In this document: positions 7,937-11,771 of the stretch, one piece after another
How positions within the stretch are numbered: the first letter of the stretch is position 1
Layout: the number at the start of each line of letters is the position of its first letter
DNA from: Burkholderiaceae bacterium
GTDB lineage: Bacteria; Pseudomonadota; Gammaproteobacteria; Burkholderiales; Burkholderiaceae_C
Assembly: GCA_017999135.1 (NCBI GenBank)
Contig: JAGOBT010000054.1
Location: 1 to 11,771, forward strand
Direction of reading: 5' to 3'
Length of the DNA stretch: 11,771 bases
Notes under the pieces: generated by a model
Database searches by the model: none
What the model was told of the DNA's origin: nothing
Seen by the model: only the letters and a program-made list of their open reading frames with translations
Translations under genes and position numbers: made by a program

Positions 7937-8845
7937 TCAGTCGTCGTTGGCGGCAGCGGCCCCGCCTGCATGCGGGCTGAGGCCGCTGCGGCCGATGGGG
8001 CGGCCGTCCACGGCCTGGCCCAGCGCACGGCGCAGCAGGGTGTCGGCATCCTTGCCATGCTGCGGGTACTGGGACACGCCCACGCACACCGCCACCGCCA
8101 CGTCTTGCCCCGCCACGGTGAACGGCCGCTGCAGCGATTGCGCCAGCTTCACCGCCACACGTTCGCCGTCGCCGGCATCGTCGATCCAGGCCAGCAACAC
8201 GGCAAAGGTGTCCACCCCCACGGCGGCCACCACGTCGCTGGCGCGCAGGCCCGACCGCAGCCGCACCGCCACCTTGCGGCGCAGCACGTTGGCCGATTCG
8301 GTGCCCAGGCGCGCCTCGGTGGCCGCCAGGCCTTCGATGCGCAGCGCCAGCAGGGCCATCACCGCCGGCTCGCGCTCACGCAGGGCCAGCAGGTGGTTCA
8401 TGTGCTCCATCAGCTGGCCGTGGTTGGGCAAGCCGGTGGCCAGGTCGGTGGCGTAGGCCTTGCGTGCCGCTCGCTCCAGCCGTTTGCGTTCGACCGCCAG
8501 CCGCATGGCACGCGCCAGCGCCGCCGGGTGGGCCTCGTGCGGCGGCAGCACGTCCTGCGCGCCCAGCTGCACCAGGCGCAGGGCCTCGCCGCTGGCGGGC
8601 TCGGGCGCCACGACCAGCACGGCTGCGTCCAGCACCGCCCGGGCCAGGCCGGGCCACAGCGCCAGTTGCCGCAATCCATCGTGTCGGTTCTGGTGCAGCA
8701 CGATGGCGTCGTAGTGCTGGCTGTCCAGCGCCTGCGCCAGGTCATCCAGCGACGGCACCTCGTGCACGACGAAGGGCCCGTAGGCCGAGGTGGACAGGTC
8801 GGGCGCTGCGGCGCCCATGTGCAGGAGCTGGATCGGTTCGTTCAT
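7937..8845 (-). CDS. Degenerate REC-GGDEF protein, likely enzymatically inactive, possible c-di-GMP receptor
   Basis: A 302-residue soluble two-domain protein. Residues about 5-115 resemble a response-regulator receiver: DAIVLHQN occupies the beta-3 position where the phospho-aspartate should be, and EALRLVQLGAQDVLPP matches the alpha-4/beta-5 end. Residues about 130-285 resemble a GGDEF domain: DLATGLPNHGQLMEHM opens it and GVSQYPQHGKDADTLLRRA closes it. The active-site loop reads G210-V-D-T-F instead of GG(D/E)EF, and the first metal-binding loop is ALRIEGLAATEARLG rather than a D-L-D-x-F-K pattern, so diguanylate cyclase activity is unlikely. The inhibitory-site motif R201-A-S-D204 is kept at the canonical five-residue distance. 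I use the ATG at 8845; a GTG at 8887 is an alternative, and neither has a strong ribosome site. No membrane segment or partner gene is visible. Confidence 0.85.
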   Translation of the reverse strand: MNEPIQLLHMGAAAPDLSTSAYGPFVVHEVPSLDDLAQALDSQHYDAIVLHQNRHDGLRQLALWPGLARAVLDAAVLVVAPEPASGEALRLVQLGAQDVLPPHEAHPAALARAMRLAVERKRLERAARKAYATDLATGLPNHGQLMEHMNHLLALREREPAVMALLALRIEGLAATEARLGTESANVLRRKVAVRLRSGLRASDVVAAVGVDTFAVLLAWIDDAGDGERVAVKLAQSLQRPFTVAGQDVAVAVCVGVSQYPQHGKDADTLLRRALGQAVDGRPIGRSGLSPHAGGAAAANDD

Positions 8846-8936
8846 GGTCTGCCGACCATGATGCCGCAGGCCCCGCACGGCCGCCACGATGGGAACTACC
8901 GGGGTGCGCGCAGGCGCAGCGGCCAGGCCGATCAGC

Positions 8937-8942
8937 TAAACT
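8937..8942 (+). promoter_or_regulatory. Weak candidate -10 box for the tRNA gene
   Basis: TAAACT matches TATAAT at four of six positions and lies 10 bases before the mature tRNA 5' end, giving a start a few bases upstream of it. I see no good -35. The 107-base gap between the GGDEF-like start at 8845 and the tRNA must serve both divergent units and shows nothing else recognisable. Confidence 0.25.
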
Positions 8943-8952
8943 GCAGGCCGCT

Positions 8953-9026
8953 GCGGGTGTAGTTCAATGGTAGAACGGCAGCTTCCCAAGCTTCATACGA
9001 GGGTTCGATTCCCTTCACCCGCTCCA
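8953..9026 (+). tRNA. tRNA-Gly(CCC)
   Basis: The 74-base gene includes the 3' CCA. The acceptor stem pairs GCGGGTG (8953-8959) with CACCCGC (9016-9022), followed by discriminator T and CCA (9024-9026). The D arm is GTTC-AATGGTA-GAAC, and the T arm has GGGTTCGATTCCC. The anticodon loop TTCCCAA (8983-8989) gives CCC at 8985-8987, which reads GGG codons. The sequence closely follows the E. coli glyU pattern. In the anticodon stem GCAGC (8978-8982) faces GCTTC (8990-8994), leaving one C-U mismatch (8979 against 8993). The other arms pair well, so I consider the gene functional. Confidence 0.96.
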
Positions 9027-9039
9027 CGCACCCTGCGTG
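9025..9039. terminator. Short hairpin between tRNA-Gly and the converging methyltransferase gene
   Basis: CACGCA (9025-9030) and TGCGTG (9034-9039) form a 6-bp stem with a CCC loop. It starts inside the tRNA CCA and ends 4 bases before the stop codon of the opposing gene. There is no U-tract. It may end the tRNA transcript or guide 3' processing. Function is inferred from position. Confidence 0.3.
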
Positions 9040-9043
9040 CTGA

Positions 9044-10162
9044 TCAGCCCCACACCTCCTGGGCGGTCTCCACCACCAGCCGCAGCTTGGCGCGCTGGGC
9101 CTCCACCGCGATGTTGTTGCCGTGCACCGTGCTGCTGAAGCCGCACTGCGGGCTCAGGCACAGCTGGTCCAGCGGCGCGTACTTGGCGGCTTCGTCGATG
9201 CGGCGCTTGAGCAGGTCCTTGCTCTCCATCTCGCCGAACTTGGTGGTCACCAGCCCCAGCACCACGATCTTGCCCTTGCCCAGGAAGCGCAGCGGCCGGA
9301 AGTCGCCTGACCGGTCGTCGTCGTACTCCAGGAAGAAGGCGTCGAGGTTCATCTCCGACAGCAGGGCCTCGGCCACCGGCTCGTAGTTGCCGGCCGCGGC
9401 ATGGGTGCTCTTGAAGTTGCCGCGGCACAGGTGCATGGCCAGCGTCATGCCGGCCGGCTTGTGGGCCACCACCTTGTTGATGAAGCCGGCGTAGCGGTGC
9501 GGCAGCTCGTTGGGGTCGTCACCGCGCAGGCGGGCGGCCTCGCGCATCTTCTCGTCGCACAGGTAGGCCAGGTTGGTGTCGTCCATCTGCACGTAGCGGC
9601 AGCCAGCGTCATACAGGCTCTGCAGTTCGTCGCCGTAGGCCTTGGCCACGTCGTCGTAGAAGGCCGGGTCCAGCTCGGGATAGGCCTGCTTGCTGATGCC
9701 GGCGCGGCCGCCGCGGAAGTGCAGCATGGTCGGGCTGGGGATGGTGACCTTGGGTGTCAGGCCGGCCGCGACCTGGCTCTTCAGGTATTCGAAGTCGGCG
9801 CGCTGGATGTCCTTGACGTGCTGCACCTTGTCGATGACGCGGATCACCGGCGGCGCCAGCTCCTCGGTGCCGTCGGCGCGCTTCACCGTCACCGGGATGT
9901 CGGTCTTCACGCCGCCCAGCTGCTCCAGGAAATCGATGTGGAAGTAGGTGCGGCGGAACTCGCCGTCGGTGATGCTCTGCAGGCCGACGTCCTGCTGGAA
10001 CTTCACGATCTCGGCGATGGCCTTGTCTTCCACCGCGCGCAGCTGCTCCGCATTGATGGACTTCTTGACGAAGAACTCCTCGCGGGCGTCCAGCAGGTAC
10101 TTCGGGCGCAGAAAGCTGCCGACATGGTCGGCGCGGAATGGGGGCGTGGCACGCAAGGTCAT
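9044..10162 (-). CDS. MetE-like zinc methyltransferase (cobalamin-independent methionine synthase II family, YxjG-type)
   Basis: A 372-residue single-barrel protein related to the catalytic C-terminal half of MetE and to Bacillus YxjG/YxjH; the N-terminal half of full MetE (about 750 residues) is absent. It begins TPPFRADHVGSFLRPKYLL and contains DGEFRRTYFHIDFLEQLGG (66-84), IPSPTMLHFRGG (141-152) and YVQMDDTNLAYLCD (190-203), the last matching the homocysteine-binding aspartate region. All four MetE zinc ligands have counterparts: H244 and C246 in MHLCRGN, E279 in FFLEYDDDRSGDF and C340 in SPQCGFSS. It should therefore activate a thiol, probably homocysteine, for methylation; the methyl donor is unknown. 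The ATG at 10162 follows GGAG by 6 bases. The frame stays open 120 bases further but without family similarity. It sits 47 bases downstream of the reductase, probably in one operon. Confidence 0.9.
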   Translation of the reverse strand: MTLRATPPFRADHVGSFLRPKYLLDAREEFFVKKSINAEQLRAVEDKAIAEIVKFQQDVGLQSITDGEFRRTYFHIDFLEQLGGVKTDIPVTVKRADGTEELAPPVIRVIDKVQHVKDIQRADFEYLKSQVAAGLTPKVTIPSPTMLHFRGGRAGISKQAYPELDPAFYDDVAKAYGDELQSLYDAGCRYVQMDDTNLAYLCDEKMREAARLRGDDPNELPHRYAGFINKVVAHKPAGMTLAMHLCRGNFKSTHAAAGNYEPVAEALLSEMNLDAFFLEYDDDRSGDFRPLRFLGKGKIVVLGLVTTKFGEMESKDLLKRRIDEAAKYAPLDQLCLSPQCGFSSTVHGNNIAVEAQRAKLRLVVETAQEVWG

Positions 10163-10168
10163 CGAGGT

Positions 10169-10172
10169 CTCC
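10169..10172 (-). promoter_or_regulatory. Ribosome-binding site of the MetE-like gene
   Basis: On the minus strand GGAG lies 6 bases before the ATG at 10162. It supports that start over an in-frame codon 40 residues upstream (10282), which would place the N-terminus inside the reductase gene. The remainder of the spacer (10173-10209) shows no hairpin or promoter I can support. Confidence 0.6.
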
Positions 10173-10209
10173 GATGGGGTGTGGTTGTTGGGGAGGGCGG
10201 AAGTGGGTG

Positions 10210-11193
10210 TCAGGCCGGGTCGGGGCGGTAGGCCGTGTCCAGCACGATACCGGCACCACGCACCCGCGAGACGCAGGCGCACAGGCGGCGGTTGGCATCG
10301 CGCTCGGCAGGGCTGAGGAACACATCATGGTGGTCGACGCGCCCCTGCACGTCCAGCACATCCATGGCGCACAGGCCGCATTCACCGCGCTGGCAATCAC
10401 TGAGGGTGGCGATGCCGTTGGCGTCCAGGGCCTGCAGCAGGGTCTGGTCGGCCGCCACCTGGAAGCGCAGGCCGTGGCGCGGCAGGTCCACCCAGAACGG
10501 CTCGGCCTCGGTGGCCACGGCGCCGAAGGTCTCGAAGCGCAGCCGGTGCGCCGGCCGGCCGGCGGCATGCCAGGCAGCCTGGGCGGCACGGGTCAGCCCG
10601 GCCGGGCCGCACAGCAGCAGCTGGGCATCGGGCTGCAGGCGCGCCACCTCGGCGGTGATGTCCAGCCGCTGGCCCTGGCTGCTGACAAAGGTCTGCAGCC
10701 GCTCGCCCAGCAGGGCCTGCAGGGTGTCGGCGTAGACCCGTTCGTCGGCGCTGCGCACGGCATACAGCAGGCGCACATCCGCACCGCGCGCCACCAGGGC
10801 CTGCGCCATGCCCAGGATCGGCGTGATGCCGATGCCGCCGGCCACCAGCAGGTGCTGCGGCGCGCGCACGCTCAGCTCGAAATGGTTCTGCGGCGGCAGC
10901 ACCTGCAGCACATCGCCCACGGCCAGCGCATGCATGGCGGCCGATCCACCGCGGCTGGGGCTGCAGCGCTTGACGGCGATGCGCCAGGCCAGGCCGTCGT
11001 CGCAGCGGCCCAGCAGCGAGTACTGGCGCGTCAGCACGCGGCCATCGGCGGTGGTCAGGCGCACCGGCAGATGGCTGCCCGGCGCGGGCCGGCTGCAGCC
11101 GGCGTCAGGCACCAGTTGCAGTTCGCGCACGGTGGGGCTCAGGGGCGTGCTGCTGCGCACGGTGGCGGTCTGCCAGTCTTGGGAGATGCGCAT
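10210..11193 (-). CDS. PDR/VanB-type oxidoreductase (flavin, NAD and 2Fe-2S domains)
   Basis: A 327-residue soluble electron-transfer reductase of the phthalate dioxygenase reductase/vanillate demethylase VanB group, which passes electrons from NADH through FMN to a 2Fe-2S centre and on to a Rieske oxygenase. The order is flavin domain (about 1-110) with RQYSLLG at 56-62, NAD domain (about 111-225) with LVAGGIGITPILGMAQAL at 116-133 and LLLCGPAGL at 192-200, then a plant-type ferredoxin domain (about 235-327). Cluster ligands are C267, C272 and C275 (DCQRGECGLC) and C307 in CACVSR; C305 beside it is an extra cysteine. All cofactor motifs are intact. No oxygenase gene is visible on either side, so its redox partner is unknown. 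It begins 18 bases after the GntR gene without a clear ribosome site. Confidence 0.92.
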   Translation of the reverse strand: MRISQDWQTATVRSSTPLSPTVRELQLVPDAGCSRPAPGSHLPVRLTTADGRVLTRQYSLLGRCDDGLAWRIAVKRCSPSRGGSAAMHALAVGDVLQVLPPQNHFELSVRAPQHLLVAGGIGITPILGMAQALVARGADVRLLYAVRSADERVYADTLQALLGERLQTFVSSQGQRLDITAEVARLQPDAQLLLCGPAGLTRAAQAAWHAAGRPAHRLRFETFGAVATEAEPFWVDLPRHGLRFQVAADQTLLQALDANGIATLSDCQRGECGLCAMDVLDVQGRVDHHDVFLSPAERDANRRLCACVSRVRGAGIVLDTAYRPDPA

Positions 11194-11211
11194 GATCGGG
11201 CGGGTGAAAGG

Positions 11212-11771
11212 TCAGCGACCGGCGTGGCGGATCAGCCGTGCGCCGGGCAGATGTTGCAGGCGCTGCTGGTTCTGCAGCGCCTCGCGCAGGTTGGCATGGG
11301 CCAGGCGGGCGTGCTCCTGCACCACCGCGTCGGCCCGGGCGGCTTCACGGCGGCCGATGGCGTCGAGCACCGCGCGGTGCTGGGACTGCGCCACCACCAG
11401 CGCGTCCCGCGCATGGGCGCCGGTGGCGCGCAGCATCACGAAGCCGTTGGGCGAGGCGAAGGGCAGCGTGGCCACGCGCTCGATCTGCCGCTGCACCAGC
11501 GTGCTGCCGGCGGCTTCGGCGAGCAGCGCGTGGAAGCGGGCGTTCTGCTCGCCGTAGGCGACGAAGGCGGCGTCGCTGAGTTCGGGCGGCGCCAGGATGT
11601 CGTCGATGCGCGCCACCGCGTCGCGCAGGCCGGCCAGCACCACGGTGCTGGCGCCACGCTCGGCGGCCAGCCGGGCGGCCAGGCCTTCCAGGGTGCCACG
11701 CAGCTCGATGGCGTCGCAGATGTCGGTCTCGGAGAAATCGCGCACCGCGAAGCCGCCGCCGGGCAATGCTT
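11212..11771 (-). CDS. GntR-family transcriptional regulator, FCD (FadR) subfamily, partial
   Basis: The visible part is the C-terminal 184 residues plus two more codons running off the window; the winged-helix DNA-binding domain lies outside it. The first residues, LPGGGFAVRDFSETDICDAIELRGTLEG, are the usual join between the wing and the helical FCD effector domain. FCD metal or effector ligand candidates in fragment numbering are H79 (ARFHALLAEAAGS), H130 (SQHRAVLDAI) and H152 or H157 (EHARLAHANL). Regulators of this group often control catabolic operons in response to small carboxylic acids, and VanR regulates vanAB in this way. Its 18-base spacing to the reductase suggests co-transcription and control of the reductase/MetE-like pair. 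An internal TTG at 11766 is not the true start. The ligand is unknown. Confidence 0.9.
   Translation of the reverse strand, partial: ALPGGGFAVRDFSETDICDAIELRGTLEGLAARLAAERGASTVVLAGLRDAVARIDDILAPPELSDAAFVAYGEQNARFHALLAEAAGSTLVQRQIERVATLPFASPNGFVMLRATGAHARDALVVAQSQHRAVLDAIGRREAARADAVVQEHARLAHANLREALQNQQRLQHLPGARLIRHAGR

Noticed and set aside
6361..8058. A 565-codon minus-strand open frame opposite the semialdehyde dehydrogenase
   Set aside because: Shadow of a certain dehydrogenase gene, and it also runs into the GGDEF-like gene in another frame.
6534..8456. A 640-codon plus-strand open frame in another frame of the dehydrogenase
   Set aside because: It is Arg/Gly/Pro-rich out-of-frame text with no domain, and crosses a convergent gene junction.
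9044..10162. Identification of the MetE-like protein as MesD
   Set aside because: The N-terminal RADHVGSFLRP pattern and 372-residue length fit YxjG-type proteins better, and no DUF1852 (MesX) partner gene is present.
10163..10282. N-terminal extension of the MetE-like protein by 40 residues
   Set aside because: It overlaps the reductase gene and lacks family similarity; the ATG at 10162 has a good ribosome site.
10210..11193. Naming the reductase vanB of a vanillate demethylase
   Set aside because: No vanA oxygenase is adjacent and the reductase group serves many oxygenases, so a specific name is not supported.
1..11771. CRISPR array, insertion sequence, prophage or integron
   Set aside because: No regularly spaced direct repeats, transposase or integrase genes are visible. 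The tRNA-Gly gene has no downstream integrase or visible repeat of its 3' end.

Overview
The window looks like chromosomal DNA from a high-GC betaproteobacterium of the order Burkholderiales (Rubrivivax/Ideonella/Leptothrix-like). This rests on codon use dominated by G or C in third positions, the sequence character of AlaS and GcdH, a CCA-encoding tRNA-Gly, and an intergenic repeat at 4807-4890 of a kind I recall from Burkholderiales genomes. I see no insertion sequence, prophage or CRISPR array. Most of the window is core or catabolic metabolism. The genus is inference.

Layout. Bases 3-53 hold the last codons of a plus-strand gene that converges on alaS, with a GC-rich hairpin between them. 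On the minus strand, read right to left, come a Phd/YefM-type antitoxin (3470-3225), a PIN-domain toxin (3214-2753) and alanyl-tRNA synthetase alaS (2726-87). The antitoxin has a 17-bp palindromic operator beside a -10-like box, and the close spacing suggests the toxin-antitoxin promoter may also feed alaS. Divergent from this, on the plus strand, is a catabolic cluster: glutaryl-CoA dehydrogenase gcdH (3625-4806), a structured intergenic repeat, a family III CoA-transferase gcdG (4915-6111), a small cupin (6161-6445) and a GabD/DavD-type semialdehyde dehydrogenase (6457-7935). Together they would take glutarate semialdehyde through glutarate and glutaryl-CoA to crotonyl-CoA, the lower part of the lysine/5-aminovalerate route. 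The aminotransferase and the usual LysR regulator are not in the window.

One base beyond that cluster, on the minus strand, lies a REC-GGDEF protein (8845-7937). Both its phosphoacceptor and its diguanylate cyclase active site are degenerate, but the RxxD inhibitory-site motif is kept, so it is a candidate c-di-GMP receptor rather than a cyclase. A tRNA-Gly(CCC) gene follows on the plus strand (8953-9026). It converges on a minus-strand set consisting of a GntR/FCD regulator (cut by the window end), a phthalate-dioxygenase-reductase-type flavin/2Fe-2S reductase (11193-10210) and a short MetE-like zinc methyltransferase (10162-9044). No oxygenase partner for the reductase is visible. The regulator-reductase-methyltransferase set and the degenerate GGDEF protein are the least explained parts. 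The rest is conventional, and I found no clear evidence of a wholly new system.
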